64,000 nt of DNA from Embleya scabrispora DSM 41855 (GCF_000372745.1 NZ_KB889664.1:257665-321664); one strand, 5' to 3'; counted from the stretch's first letter, positions 33,020 through 42,007 are shown. Numbers and translations: made by a program. Notes: generated from the sequence alone by a model not told the origin.

Positions 33020-35200
33020 ATGAAACCCCCGAAGCAGCCCCCGAGGCTTCCGACCCCCGCCGGATCTCCGCCGCGCGTCCCAGGCCCGCGCTCGCGCTCG
33101 CGTCCGCGTGCGCTTGCCGTTGCGGTCCTGCTCCTGACGCTGGTCTTCGTCGGTGCCGTGTTCGCGTTCGGCCCCTCGGAGGCGAACACCCCCGGCGCGG
33201 ACCGGGCCAACCTGCCCGCGTCCTCCCAGTCCGCCAAGGCAGCGAAGATCGTCGACGGGATGGCCGGCGGCGGCCGGACCCCGATGCTCGTCGTCTACAG
33301 CCGCACCGACGGCAGCGTGCTCACCGAGGTCGACCGAGCGGTGATCACCGGTCGGGCCGCGCCGCTGGGTGCCGTCGGCCTCGACGGTGTTCCGGCCGAG
33401 GCGATGTTCGATCCCAAAGGCGCTGTGGCCACCGTGCCGGTACCGGTCTCCGACAAGCTGGAGGGCAAGGACAACGATCGGGTCGTCACCCGGGTACGCG
33501 AGGTTGCCGCCGAGGGCGTGGACAAGCCGCTGCGAGCCCAGGTCACCGGTGGCCCGGCGGTTTCCGCGGACCTGACCAGGGTGTTCGACGGCGCGGACGT
33601 CACCCTGCTGCTGGTGACCGTGCTGGTCGTCGCGGTGTTGCTGCTGATCACCTACCGCAGTCCCGTGCTCTGGCTGGTGCCGTTGATAGTCGTGGCGATC
33701 GGCGACCGCCTGGCCACCGTCGTCGTCGGCGCACTCGCGCCGAAGGTCGGTGTCGCGGTGGACAGTTCGGCCGCGGGCATCCTGTCGGTGCTCGTGTTCG
33801 GAGCCGGCACCAACTACGCCCTGCTGCTGGTATCGCGCTATCGCGACGAACTGCGGGTGGAGGAGCACCGCTTCACCGCGATGCGTCGCGCGCTGCGCGG
33901 TGTCGCCCCCGCCGTACTGGCGAGCGGCAGCACCGTGGTGCTGAGCCTGCTGACCCTCCTGGCCGCTGAACTGACCGTCAACCGCGGACTCGGTTTCGCG
34001 GGTGCCTGTGGGATCGTCATCGCGATGTTCTTCGGTCTGGTCGTGTTGCCCGCGGCCCTGGTGCTGCCGGGCCGTTGGCTGTTCTGGCCGCTGATCCCCC
34101 GGGTCGGCGACCCGGTCGCGGCGGATCGGGACGGGGTGTGGGCCAAGTTGGGCCGGGTCGTCTCGGCGCGTCCGGTACTCGTGTCCGCGGGTGCGACGGC
34201 GGTCCTCGCGGCGCTGGCGTGCGGACTGTTCGGCACGTCCGTGGGCCTGTCGCAGAACGAGACGTTCCGCAGCACGCCCGAGAGTGTCCGGGGTGCGAAG
34301 ACACTGGAGTCGGTACGCCCGGCCGGGGCCACCCAGCCGCTCACCGTGGTGTCCTCGGCTGCCACCGGGCCGGCGGTCGCGAAGACGGCGGAAGGCGTCG
34401 AGGGCGTTTCGTCGGTGCAGCCCGGCGCCACCTCCGGGCGGTACGCGGTCACCGACGTGATCCTGGACTCGGCCCCCGGCAGCGGCCGGTCCGACGCCAC
34501 GCTCGTCCTACTGCGCAAGTCCCTCGCCGCCGTCCCGGACGCCCACACCCTGGTCGGCGGAACGACCGCGGGCGAGTACGACGTCGCCAAGGCCACCGGC
34601 CGTGACACCCGCGTCGTGGTGCCGCTGGTCCTGGCCATCGTGTTCGGTGTCCTGGTGCTGTTGCTCCGGGCCCTGGTCGCACCGGTCCTGCTCGTGCTGA
34701 CGGTGGTGGCGACCTACTTCTCCGCCCTGGGCGCGGCCGAGGTGGTGTTCCGCACCGTCTACGACTTCCCCGCGCTGGACGACAACGTGCCGCTGCTGTC
34801 GTTCCTGTTCCTGGTGGCGCTCGGCGTCGACTACAACATCTTCCTGATCGCCCGGGCGCGCGAGGACACCGTCGCCGGCCACGACACCCGGGCGGCGATC
34901 CTGCGGGCCCTGGCGTCGACCGGTGGCGTCATCACCAGCGCGGGCATCCTGCTGGCCGCGGTGTTCGCGGTCCTCGGCGTGTTGCCGCTGATCACCCTGA
35001 CCCAGATCGGGGTCGTCGTGGGCGCGGGCGTACTGCTGGACACGTTGATCGTCCGCACCGTGCTGGTGCCCGCGCTCGTCCTGCTGGCCGGCAAGCGCTT
35101 CTGGTGGCCGGGACGCCCGGAGGAATCGGCCGGCACGGGGGAGCCCGGGGAGTTCGGGGAGTCCGGGGCGATGTCGAGCCTTGGGTCTGCACGCACCTGA
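33020..35200 (+). CDS. MMPL-family RND-type transporter
   Basis: A 726-residue membrane protein with the MMPL plan: helix 1, a large extracytoplasmic loop, helices 2-6 (TLLLVTVLVVAVLLLITYRS ... GAGTNYALLLVSRYRDELR), a second loop, and helices 8-12 (LLSFLFLVALGVDYNIFLIARAREDT). The paired GxxNY/GxDYN segments are the proton-relay helices of the family. Substrates in actinomycetes are lipids, pigments or drugs; none can be read here. GAGGT precedes the ATG. A marR gene with the same operator follows 41 bp downstream. Confidence 0.92.
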   Translation: MKPPKQPPRLPTPAGSPPRVPGPRSRSRPRALAVAVLLLTLVFVGAVFAFGPSEANTPGADRANLPASSQSAKAAKIVDGMAGGGRTPMLVVYSRTDGSVLTEVDRAVITGRAAPLGAVGLDGVPAEAMFDPKGAVATVPVPVSDKLEGKDNDRVVTRVREVAAEGVDKPLRAQVTGGPAVSADLTRVFDGADVTLLLVTVLVVAVLLLITYRSPVLWLVPLIVVAIGDRLATVVVGALAPKVGVAVDSSAAGILSVLVFGAGTNYALLLVSRYRDELRVEEHRFTAMRRALRGVAPAVLASGSTVVLSLLTLLAAELTVNRGLGFAGACGIVIAMFFGLVVLPAALVLPGRWLFWPLIPRVGDPVAADRDGVWAKLGRVVSARPVLVSAGATAVLAALACGLFGTSVGLSQNETFRSTPESVRGAKTLESVRPAGATQPLTVVSSAATGPAVAKTAEGVEGVSSVQPGATSGRYAVTDVILDSAPGSGRSDATLVLLRKSLAAVPDAHTLVGGTTAGEYDVAKATGRDTRVVVPLVLAIVFGVLVLLLRALVAPVLLVLTVVATYFSALGAAEVVFRTVYDFPALDDNVPLLSFLFLVALGVDYNIFLIARAREDTVAGHDTRAAILRALASTGGVITSAGILLAAVFAVLGVLPLITLTQIGVVVGAGVLLDTLIVRTVLVPALVLLAGKRFWWPGRPEESAGTGEPGEFGESGAMSSLGSART

Positions 35201-35201
35201 C

Positions 35202-35220
35202 TACCAATCATATTGGCAAT
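35202..35220 (+). promoter_or_regulatory. MarR operator in front of marR
   Basis: TACCAATCATATTGGCAAT contains the palindrome CCAAT-CAT-ATTGG and equals the MMPL operator core at 14 of 19 positions. It lies in the 41-bp gap between the MMPL stop and the marR start, so marR has its own autoregulated promoter. Confidence 0.78.
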
Positions 35221-35241
35221 ATCGAGAGTAGCCTGTGCCTC

Positions 35242-35763
35242 ATGAATGCCAGACGAGCCGCCGCCGGCGGGGCCGCGAGGGATCAGCGTCCGGACCCTGC
35301 CGGCAAGGACGCAACCGCACGCCGGGCCGGGGGCGGGTACGACGACATCCGCGACCGCCTGCGCACCCTGACCCTGCGTCAGCAGAGGTTCGAGCGCTAC
35401 CTGGGTCGCGAGATGCGCGTGGACGCCGCCGGACTGGCCGTCATGGACCACCTCGTGGCGAACGGACCGGCCACCCCGACCGACCTGGCCCGCCGGTTGG
35501 ACGCCTCGACCGCGGCGACCACGCTGGTCATCGACCGGCTCGTGGCGGGCGGGCACGCAAGCCGGGCGCCGCATCCCACCGACCGCCGCAAGGTCGTCGT
35601 GTCACCCGCGGAAGACTGGGAGGCGTCCGCGTTCGAGCATGTCTCGCCGATCGTCCGCGGCGTGAACGAGGCCGTCGAATCCCTGTCCGAGCAGGAACGG
35701 GCGACGGTGGCGGCCTTCCTGGACCGGGTCGTCAAGGCGTACGACGACGCGATCCGGCCCTGA
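35242..35763 (+). CDS. MarR family transcriptional regulator
   Basis: A 173-residue winged-helix protein. The core helix-turn-helix is AGLAVMDHLVANGPATPTDLARRLDASTAATTLVIDRLVAGGHASRAPHPTDRRKVVV, ending in the DRR wing signature. A flexible N-terminal tail of about 30 residues (Arg/Ala/Gly) is unusual. It likely represses itself and the upstream MMPL transporter through the matching operators and is released by a transporter substrate. Confidence 0.92.
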   Translation: MNARRAAAGGAARDQRPDPAGKDATARRAGGGYDDIRDRLRTLTLRQQRFERYLGREMRVDAAGLAVMDHLVANGPATPTDLARRLDASTAATTLVIDRLVAGGHASRAPHPTDRRKVVVSPAEDWEASAFEHVSPIVRGVNEAVESLSEQERATVAAFLDRVVKAYDDAIRP

Positions 35764-35909
35764 CCCTCGCGCCCGTTCCCGAAGCGCCCAGGTCGGCGAG
35801 GTGGGGGCGGCCGGCCGTAGCGGCGCGGGTGTCGACCACGCCGCCATCGCCGCGTCCTGCTCCCGGTCGAGCCGGACCGCCCCTCGGCCCCGATGACTTC
35901 GGTCCGAGG

Positions 35910-35941
35910 CGGGCCGGACAAGGCACGTGGTGTCCGGCCCG
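35910..35941 (+). terminator. Hairpin between converging marR and DUF1801 genes
   Basis: CGGGCCGGACA (35910-35920) and TGTCCGGCCCG (35931-35941) make a perfect 11-bp stem with a 10-nt loop. Its place between two converging stops fits a bidirectional terminator; there is no U-tract. Confidence 0.7.
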
Positions 35942-35973
35942 ATCCGGGTGCGGGGCGGCGGTGTCCTCGGGCC

Positions 35974-36453
35974 TCAGCCCACCGCCTTCTTCACGAGCTC
36001 GGCGATCCGCGCCTCGTCGGCGGCGGTGAGTTCCTTGAGGGCGTAGGAAGTCGCCCACATCGCGCCGTCGTCGAGGTTCGCCTGGTCGCTGAAGCCCAAG
36101 GTCGCGTACCTCGCGTTGAACTTCTGCGCGCTCTGGAAGAAGCAGAGAACCTTGCCGTCCCTCGCGTACGCGGGCATGCCGTACCACAGCTTCGGCGCCA
36201 GATCCGGTGCGCTCGCCTTGATGACGGCGTGCAGCCGCTCGGCCATGACCCGGTCGGAATCCTGCATCTCGGCGATCTTCGCGACGACGGCGGCTTCCGC
36301 CTCCGCCGCCTTGGCCGCCTTCGATCCACCGCGCGCGGACGCCTTCAGCTCCTTGGCGTGTTCCTTCATCGCGGCGCGTTCGTCGGCCGTGAATCCCTCG
36401 AACGACTTCTCGGTCGCGGTGGCGCGCGCGGTGGACTTCTTCGTGCTGCTCAT
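35974..36453 (-). CDS. DUF1801/YdhG-like protein
   Basis: A 159-residue cytoplasmic protein. The C-terminal part ([63 protein letters not shown]) is the DUF1801 fold, distantly related to frataxin-like proteins; the N terminus is Lys/Ala-rich and probably helical ([27 protein letters not shown]). The function is not established. ATG 36453 is preferred over ATG 36465 because the former opens MSSTKKST behind GGGAA. Confidence 0.85.
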   Translation of the reverse strand: MSSTKKSTARATATEKSFEGFTADERAAMKEHAKELKASARGGSKAAKAAEAEAAVVAKIAEMQDSDRVMAERLHAVIKASAPDLAPKLWYGMPAYARDGKVLCFFQSAQKFNARYATLGFSDQANLDDGAMWATSYALKELTAADEARIAELVKKAVG

Positions 36454-36531
36454 GGCGGTTCCCATCGGTAGGTCCGGGAGATGTGTGTCGGGTGTATCAG
36501 TGTTCGATGTTCGTACTCGATGTGTCGTCGT

Positions 36532-36579
36532 GCCCGGAAGCCCGGAAGCCCGGAAGCCCGGAAGCCCGGAAGCCCGGAA
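36532..36579 (+). repeat. 8-bp tandem repeat, six perfect copies
   Basis: GCCCGGAA is repeated six times without change in the promoter-proximal region between two minus-strand genes (DUF1801 and the AhpD-like gene). The unit is 8 bp, so copy-number change would alter spacing, not a reading frame. It is a slippage-prone microsatellite. Confidence 0.9.
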
Positions 36580-36665
36580 GTCGTGTCGGACGCGGCCCCG
36601 CCGAGCCCGACCCGCACGGGTCGTTGGCCGTTACCCGGGAAGCATCGGATCCGCGCCCGTGCCGG

Positions 36666-37121
36666 TCATCCCCGCGCGCCGGCGATCTGGCGGGTCGTGG
36701 CGTTGAGCCGGTTGAACATGTTGGTGACGCCGATCATCAGGACGATCGCGGCCAGCTGCTTCTCGTCGAAGTAGGTGGCGGCCGCGTCCCAGAGTTCGTC
36801 GCTCACCGAGTCGGGCCGGTCGGCCAGCCGCGTCGCGGCCTCGGCCAGCGCGAGCGCCGCACGTTCGCGGGCGCTGAAGTACGGGGCCTCCCGCCACGCG
36901 GCGACCGCTGCCAGCCGCTCACTGCTCACGCCGGCCTCCAGGGCCGCCTCGGCACCTGCGTTCACACACGCGCTGCAGCCGTTGATCTGGCTGACCCGCA
37001 GGTGCACCAGCTCCAGCGTCTGCCCGTCCACCCCACCTGAGTGCGCGACCGCGAATATCTCCTGAATAGGCTGCATCGCGTCGGACAGCACCACGGCGGG
37101 GTTGCGCATACGAGACCGCAT
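36666..37121 (-). CDS. AhpD/carboxymuconolactone decarboxylase-fold protein
   Basis: A 151-residue all-helical CMD/AhpD family protein. The redox motif GCSACVNAGAEAALEAGV carries Cys49-Cys52 with a following His replaced by Asn, and EREALALAEAATRLA-like and FDEKQLAAIVLMIGVTNMFNRLNATTRQ complete the fold. Members reduce peroxides with a thiol partner or are redox-linked unknowns. AGAGGAG lies 9 nt before ATG 37121. It is divergent from a large STAND regulator. Confidence 0.9.
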   Translation of the reverse strand: MRSRMRNPAVVLSDAMQPIQEIFAVAHSGGVDGQTLELVHLRVSQINGCSACVNAGAEAALEAGVSSERLAAVAAWREAPYFSARERAALALAEAATRLADRPDSVSDELWDAAATYFDEKQLAAIVLMIGVTNMFNRLNATTRQIAGARG

Positions 37122-37332
37122 CTCGGTGTGCTCCTCTTCTGGTCTTCTCTTCCGGTCTTCCGGAGCGGAGCCCGGCCTGCCCGGGGTGTGCATCCATCAC
37201 AGCCGAACCGGCGTGCCACGACGACCTCGATGGCACGCCGTGGGACAGCCGGAACGGCTGTGAACAGCGACAACGCGCCCCGGAGAGATTTCGCCGGCGC
37301 GGGACAGTACAGGGCGAGGAAGGCGGGATCCG

Positions 37333-39789
37333 ATGGATGTGCGATCGCAGCCGGCGCAGGTCGAGCCGCCGGACGAACTGGCGGCCAGGCTGCGCCTGCT
37401 CCAGGAATTGTCCGGGCTCGGCGTGCGGGCCCTGGCACGGGATACCGGCCTCAGCTCCTCGTCGCTCTCGCGCTACCTCAGCGGCCGAACGGTGCCGCCG
37501 TGGCCCGCGGTGATCGCACTGTGCCGCCTCGTCAAGCGCGACCCCCGCCCGCTGCGCCCCCTGTGGGAACGCTCCTCGAACCCGCTGCCGGCGCCCCCCA
37601 AGGCCGGCCGCCAGGTCCAGCCGACGCCCCGTAACGACCTGCCGCGCGACGTACCCGACTTCACCGGTCGTCAGGCCCCGCTCGCCGCGGTGCTCGCCGC
37701 CGTGGACAGCCACCGCGTGGTCGCCGTCGACGGCATGGCGGGCGTCGGCAAGACCTCCCTGGCCGTACATGCCGCCCACCGGCTCGCCGCCCGATACCCC
37801 GACGCCCAGCTCTACGTGGACCTGCACGGCTTCACCGAAGGCCAGGACCCGCTCGACCCCGGCTCCGCGTTGCGCATGCTGCTCGCCGCGCTCGACGTCC
37901 CGTCCGAGCGGGTCCCACAGGAAGGCGTCGCACAACTGGCCGCCTGCTGGCGGTCGGAACTGGCCCGTCGCAGCGCCGTCGTGGTCCTGGACAATGCGGT
38001 CGACGCCGACCAGGTCCGCCCGCTGCTGCCCGGCGCCGGCTCCTCCGTCGCGCTGATCACCAGCCGCAATCGACTCCTGGGCCTGGACGAGGTGCCCCCG
38101 GTGTCGCTGGACGTGCTCAGCCCGCAGGAGAGCGCCGAACTCCTGGCCCGGGCGAGTGGCGACCCCGGTGGCTCGGACGGTCGACTGGCGCGCGAACCGG
38201 AGTCCGCCGCCGAGGTGTTGCGGCTGTGCGGCCATCTGCCGCTGGCCCTGCGACTGGCCGCCGCCCGGCTGCGGCACCGGCCGGGCTGGACCGTGGGCGT
38301 ACTGGTCGACCGACTGTCGCAGGGAACCGGCGAGTTCGACGCCGCGTTCGCCATGTCGGTGCGGCAGTTGCCCGGGGACCAGGCCCGCCTGTTCCGGATG
38401 CTGGGCCTGCTGCCCGGGTCGTCCTTCGACGAGTACGTGGTCGCTGCCGTGGCGGACGTGCCGCTGGGCAGCGCACAGGCGACGCTCGAAGACCTCCTCG
38501 ACGCCCACCTGGTCCAGCAGCCGACCGTGGGCCGTTACCGATTGCACGACCTGGTGCGCGAGCACGCACGCCGGGCCGGCCCGCAGCAGGACTCGGCGAT
38601 CGCGCGGGAACGCGCGCTGGGGCGGATGCTCGACTACTACGTACACGCCACCGCCGCCGCCGACGAGGCGCTGGCCTTCCTGTCGCCCGGGCGGCCGGTC
38701 TCCGCAGGCCGACCCCCCGCCGAACTACCCCGATTCGCGGACAAGAACGCGGCCTTCGCCTGGCTCGTCGCGGAGTACGAGAACCTGCTGGCCGCGTTCG
38801 AGATCGCGGACGCGACCGGGGCCGACGCGCACGCGTGCGAACTGCCGCGCTTCATGCGGGCGTACTTCGCGCGACGGTGCGGCACGACGCATCTCAACCA
38901 CCTCTTCGAGCGCTCACTGGCCGCCGCGCAGCGCCTGGACGACCCGCTGCACCTGGCCGTGGCGCAGAGCGACCTCGGATTCGCGCGCTACAACGCGGGC
39001 CGGATGGCCGAGGCCGGCGCCGCGTACGAGGCCGCGGAACCACCGCTGTCCCAGGCCGGGGCCATCGGGGCGCAGGCCGAACTGGCCATGCGCCGCGGCT
39101 ATCTGAGGTGGGATCAGGGATACGTCGAGGAGCCGCTCGAACTCTTCCGGACGGCGAGGATGGCGTACGAGGCGGCCGGTTGCCCGACCGGCGCGGCGCA
39201 CGCGGCCGCGTCCGAGGCATGGGCGATGCTGCAACTGGGACACCGCGAGGAAGCGGCGCAACGCGCCCGGGACGTACTGGAGATGCCGCACGCCGACCCC
39301 GCCTGGCCGCCCACGCTGACCGCCCGGATCACCCTCGGCGTGGCCATCTCCGGTGAGGAACCCGACGAGGCGGCGAAGCAGCTGCACCAGGCGCTGGCGC
39401 TGGCCCGTGCGGACGGGCACCTCAACAACGAGGCGTGGTGCCTGAACTGCCTGGGCGTCGCGCTGCGGCGGATGGGCCGCCACGAGGAGGCGCTGGCCGC
39501 TCACCGGGAGGCGTTCGCGCTGCTGGACGAGCTGTTCGAGGAGCATTGGAAGATCCGCTTCCTCAACGACTACGCCGAGACCTGTCGGCTCGCGGGCCTG
39601 CCCGACGAGGCCCTGCGGCTGCACCGGCAGGCGTTGGAGTCGGCCCCGACCCTGGGATATCGGCACGAGGAGGCCCGGGCCCACGAGGGGATCGCCCTCC
39701 TGCTCGACGAGACGGATCCGATCGCGGCCGCCGGATACCGCGCGGCGGGACAGGCCGTGCTGCGGGACCTGGGTCCCGAGGCCCACTGA
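37333..39789 (+). CDS. STAND regulator: HTH + NB-ARC ATPase + TPR
   Basis: An 818-residue signal-transduction ATPase. Residues about 15-70 are a Cro/XRE-type HTH (VRALARDTGLSSSSLSRYLSGRTVPPWPAV); about 110-400 are an NB-ARC module with Walker A GMAGVGKTS (134-142), Walker B AVVVLDNA and the GLPLAL-like LCGHLPLALRLAAARL; about 500-810 are TPR repeats. The plan equals AfsR-like and NB-ARC regulators of actinomycetes that couple an unknown signal to gene control or, in some relatives, phage defence. The target is unknown; the AhpD-like gene is divergent from it. Confidence 0.9.
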   Translation: MDVRSQPAQVEPPDELAARLRLLQELSGLGVRALARDTGLSSSSLSRYLSGRTVPPWPAVIALCRLVKRDPRPLRPLWERSSNPLPAPPKAGRQVQPTPRNDLPRDVPDFTGRQAPLAAVLAAVDSHRVVAVDGMAGVGKTSLAVHAAHRLAARYPDAQLYVDLHGFTEGQDPLDPGSALRMLLAALDVPSERVPQEGVAQLAACWRSELARRSAVVVLDNAVDADQVRPLLPGAGSSVALITSRNRLLGLDEVPPVSLDVLSPQESAELLARASGDPGGSDGRLAREPESAAEVLRLCGHLPLALRLAAARLRHRPGWTVGVLVDRLSQGTGEFDAAFAMSVRQLPGDQARLFRMLGLLPGSSFDEYVVAAVADVPLGSAQATLEDLLDAHLVQQPTVGRYRLHDLVREHARRAGPQQDSAIARERALGRMLDYYVHATAAADEALAFLSPGRPVSAGRPPAELPRFADKNAAFAWLVAEYENLLAAFEIADATGADAHACELPRFMRAYFARRCGTTHLNHLFERSLAAAQRLDDPLHLAVAQSDLGFARYNAGRMAEAGAAYEAAEPPLSQAGAIGAQAELAMRRGYLRWDQGYVEEPLELFRTARMAYEAAGCPTGAAHAAASEAWAMLQLGHREEAAQRARDVLEMPHADPAWPPTLTARITLGVAISGEEPDEAAKQLHQALALARADGHLNNEAWCLNCLGVALRRMGRHEEALAAHREAFALLDELFEEHWKIRFLNDYAETCRLAGLPDEALRLHRQALESAPTLGYRHEEARAHEGIALLLDETDPIAAAGYRAAGQAVLRDLGPEAH

Positions 39790-39980
39790 TCGGCTCCGAC
39801 AGCTCCGGCAGTTCCCGGACGGGACACGGAGCAGCGCGTGGCCTCGCCGCGTCGAAGCTCGTGCCGGCCCCCGCCCCGCCCGCCTTCGTCCCCGCCCCGC
39901 CTTCGCCCCGCCGTCGCCTCCGGACGGACGTCGACGACCGAAGGCGCAGGCGGGGCGGGGCGAGGAGAGGTCCAGGTCGA

Positions 39981-40838
39981 TCAGGTGGTCGCCACCAGCA
40001 GTTCCTCCCCGCTCGACGTGCGAAGGCCGTCCGGGCGGTCGGCGAAGTAGCGCTCGTTGAGATCGGACGCCGATACGTGCCGGGCTTCCGCGAATCCGGC
40101 CTCGCGGGCCAGCGCCAACATCTCCTCCGGGGCGAAGAAGCTGACGAACGGCGTCCCGGACTCCCTGGCCCCCTTCACCGCCACCTCGAATCCGGCGCGC
40201 TTGTCCGCGTCGAGCAGTTCCGGTGGCAACTGGAACGTCATGGCCAGCGTGGATCCCGGGGCAAGCCGGGCCAGTCGGCGCAGCGTGGCGGCGTTCGCCT
40301 CCTTGGTCAGGTACAGGGCGACGCCCGTGGAGGTCACCACCGCCGGCCGGTCGGCGTCGAAGCCGGCGCCCGTCAGCCGATCCCACCACGACCCGCCGGC
40401 CTCGAAGTCGACCGGTACCAGCCGCAACCAGTCCGGGACGCCGAAGCCGAGCTCGGCCAGTCGTCGGCGCTTCCATGCCTGCGGTTCGGGTCGATCGACC
40501 TCGAACACGCGCAGCCGGGAGGCGATCTCCGGCCTGCGCTGGGCGAAGGTGTCCAGGCCCGCTCCGAGGATGACGTACTGGCCGACGCCGCGGCCGGCCT
40601 GTTCGACCACCAGGTCCTCGATGAAGCGGGCCCGGGCCACGATCGCCGCCCGGAACCACGCGGTCAGGCTCGGGTCCATGTCCCCGCGGCGATGCCAGTC
40701 GTCGCCGGGCTCGGCCAGTTGCAGGCCGACCTCGTCCTCCAGGACGTACGGCGGCGAGTCGATCCGGACGTGCAGGGCCCGCCACAGAGCCGTCCGCACC
40801 GCCGTGCTGTCCGGCGCCGCGGTCTGTTCGTCGATCAT
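39981..40838 (-). CDS. SAM-dependent methyltransferase (LCMT/TIGR00027-like)
   Basis: A 285-residue class I methyltransferase of the leucine-carboxyl-methyltransferase type. TAVRTALWRALHVRIDSPPYVLEDEVGLQL at the N terminus, the SAM loop VILGAGLDTFAQRRP, the acidic VFEVDRPEPQAWKRRRL and VVTSTGVALYLTKEANAATLRRLARLAPGS are diagnostic. These enzymes O-methylate carboxyl or hydroxyl groups on small molecules; the substrate is unknown. ATG 40838 follows GAAGGGAG; GTG 40841 is one codon earlier. Confidence 0.92.
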   Translation of the reverse strand: MIDEQTAAPDSTAVRTALWRALHVRIDSPPYVLEDEVGLQLAEPGDDWHRRGDMDPSLTAWFRAAIVARARFIEDLVVEQAGRGVGQYVILGAGLDTFAQRRPEIASRLRVFEVDRPEPQAWKRRRLAELGFGVPDWLRLVPVDFEAGGSWWDRLTGAGFDADRPAVVTSTGVALYLTKEANAATLRRLARLAPGSTLAMTFQLPPELLDADKRAGFEVAVKGARESGTPFVSFFAPEEMLALAREAGFAEARHVSASDLNERYFADRPDGLRTSSGEELLVATT

Positions 40839-40871
40839 CACGCGCTCCCTTCCTCTCCGGAGTACCGGAAA

Positions 40872-41216
40872 TCACTGCCGGGCCGGGGCCTGAAGGCTCC
40901 ACAGACGCCCGTCGGGGTCACGGACGGTCATTTCCCGGGTCCCGTAGTGGGTGTCCTCGAACGGCGTGACGCCCTCGGTGCCGGCGGCGGGGCTGAACGC
41001 ATCCGCATCCGGCACCTTCAGGACGAGCCGCATCTCGGGTTCCTTGTCCCGGGGGACCTCGGCGATGAACACGTACGGGCCGTCACCGTTGCGGAGTTGG
41101 CCGGAGTTGTGATCCGTCGAGAACTCCAGTTCGTATCCCAGCCCCTGGAAGAACTTGGCCGCCTTGCCCCAGTTGTGTGTTTCCAGGAACACGGCCTCGA
41201 TGCCTTCGGTGGTCAT
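40872..41216 (-). CDS. VOC-superfamily protein
   Basis: A 114-residue glyoxalase-fold protein (MTTEGIEAVFLETHNWGKAAKFFQGLGYELEFSTDHNSG, then GTREMTVRDPDGRLWSLQ). Its ATG comes one base after the stop of a ribbon-helix-helix regulator, and AAGGAGAG for it lies inside that gene, so the two are translationally linked. The methyltransferase follows 34 bp downstream on the same strand and may be part of the operon. Function unknown. Confidence 0.9.
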   Translation of the reverse strand: MTTEGIEAVFLETHNWGKAAKFFQGLGYELEFSTDHNSGQLRNGDGPYVFIAEVPRDKEPEMRLVLKVPDADAFSPAAGTEGVTPFEDTHYGTREMTVRDPDGRLWSLQAPARQ

Positions 41217-41217
41217 G

Positions 41218-41397
41218 TCAACTCTCCTTCTCGGACGATGGCTCTCGTGCGGTAGGGGTGTCGTCGAGGTAGGCGCGCAGCGCGGCGGCGACCAGCGCCG
41301 ACAGCGACAGCTCCGACTCGATGGCACGGTGCTTGACCTGCTTGATCAATCCGATCGGCAGGTACACGTTGAACTGCTTCACATCCTCGTCGCCCAC
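41218..41397 (-). CDS. Ribbon-helix-helix (CopG/Arc-type) regulator
   Basis: A 59-residue protein starting with GTG 41397: [20 protein letters not shown], then [20 protein letters not shown] and RAYLDD. One beta strand (KQFNVYLP) plus two helices is the RHH fold that dimerises to bind DNA. It is followed after one base by the VOC gene. An AT-rich element CTAGCAAACTAATAACCTAG lies just upstream, likely its own operator and promoter. It resembles an antitoxin-like regulator, but the partner is a VOC protein and no toxin is seen. Confidence 0.8.
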   Translation of the reverse strand: MGDEDVKQFNVYLPIGLIKQVKHRAIESELSLSALVAAALRAYLDDTPTAREPSSEKES

Positions 41398-41407
41398 GGG
41401 AGCGATG

Positions 41408-41427
41408 CTAGCAAACTAATAACCTAG
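41408..41427 (-). promoter_or_regulatory. AT-rich promoter/operator of the RHH-VOC operon
   Basis: CTAGCAAACTAATAACCTAG, flanked by CTAG half-sites, is a striking AT-rich island 11 bp upstream of the RHH start. RHH proteins bind short tandem half-sites overlapping their own promoter; this fits (inference). Confidence 0.5.
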
Positions 41428-41671
41428 ATGCCGGCAGATGAACCACCCATGGCTTTCGGGGGTTCGGCGCCGGCATCCCGAGCCGGTGACGCGGATGTGT
41501 CGACCGTCCGGTGAACCGGGCGGAGTCGGTCGATTGCCGGGCGCGCGTCGGCGGAAGCGAGCCGTGTCGCTCTTTTGGCTCGCCCTTCCCGGCAGGCCGC
41601 AGCGCCTCTACTCGCGTTGCGGAAGGGCGGCGGCCACGGCGGAGTTCAGTACGTCCACAGGACCGCCGCGG

Positions 41672-42007
41672 TCAGTGAGTCCTGCGATGCCTGCCGGTGC
41701 CCGGGACGGGTCGGGTTCGGCGCTCGGACGACCCGGACCGCGGCCCCGACCGGTCGTCGCTGCCGAGTGCCGTTTCGTGGGCGTCCGGGTAGAGCAGGCG
41801 GGCGGCCTCGATGTAGTTCGCCACGACCGCGAGCGTGACCCACTGGTATCCGTCCCATTCGAGTACGACGCGCGGCGCCTCACGGTCGACGTGCGGCGCT
41901 CGTGGCGGCCCGACGAGGTGGACCGCCCGGCGTTCGCCGACCGGGCGCAGCCGCATCTCGCGACGAGCGGCCCATCGTTCGAGGGATTCGTCTTCGCTCA
42001 CGTGCAC
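41672..42007 (-). CDS. DUF6087-like hypothetical protein
   Basis: A 111-residue soluble protein: SLERWAARREMRLRPVGERRAVHL, then DREAPRVVLEWDGYQWVTLAVVANYIEAARLLYPD. I recall these phrases from a family of small Streptomyces proteins labelled DUF6087, of unknown function. The last 30 residues are Arg/Ser-rich and may be poorly conserved. Start is GTG 42007 or GTG 42001. It stands alone between larger gaps. Confidence 0.65.
   Translation of the reverse strand: MHVSEDESLERWAARREMRLRPVGERRAVHLVGPPRAPHVDREAPRVVLEWDGYQWVTLAVVANYIEAARLLYPDAHETALGSDDRSGPRSGSSERRTRPVPGTGRHRRTH

Noticed and set aside
36532-36579. CRISPR-like array
   Set aside because: Units are 8 bp and directly abutting with no spacers; no cas genes.
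41218-41397. Antitoxin of a toxin-antitoxin pair
   Set aside because: The RHH fold would fit, but the coupled gene is a VOC protein and no RelE/PIN/Fic-type toxin lies nearby.
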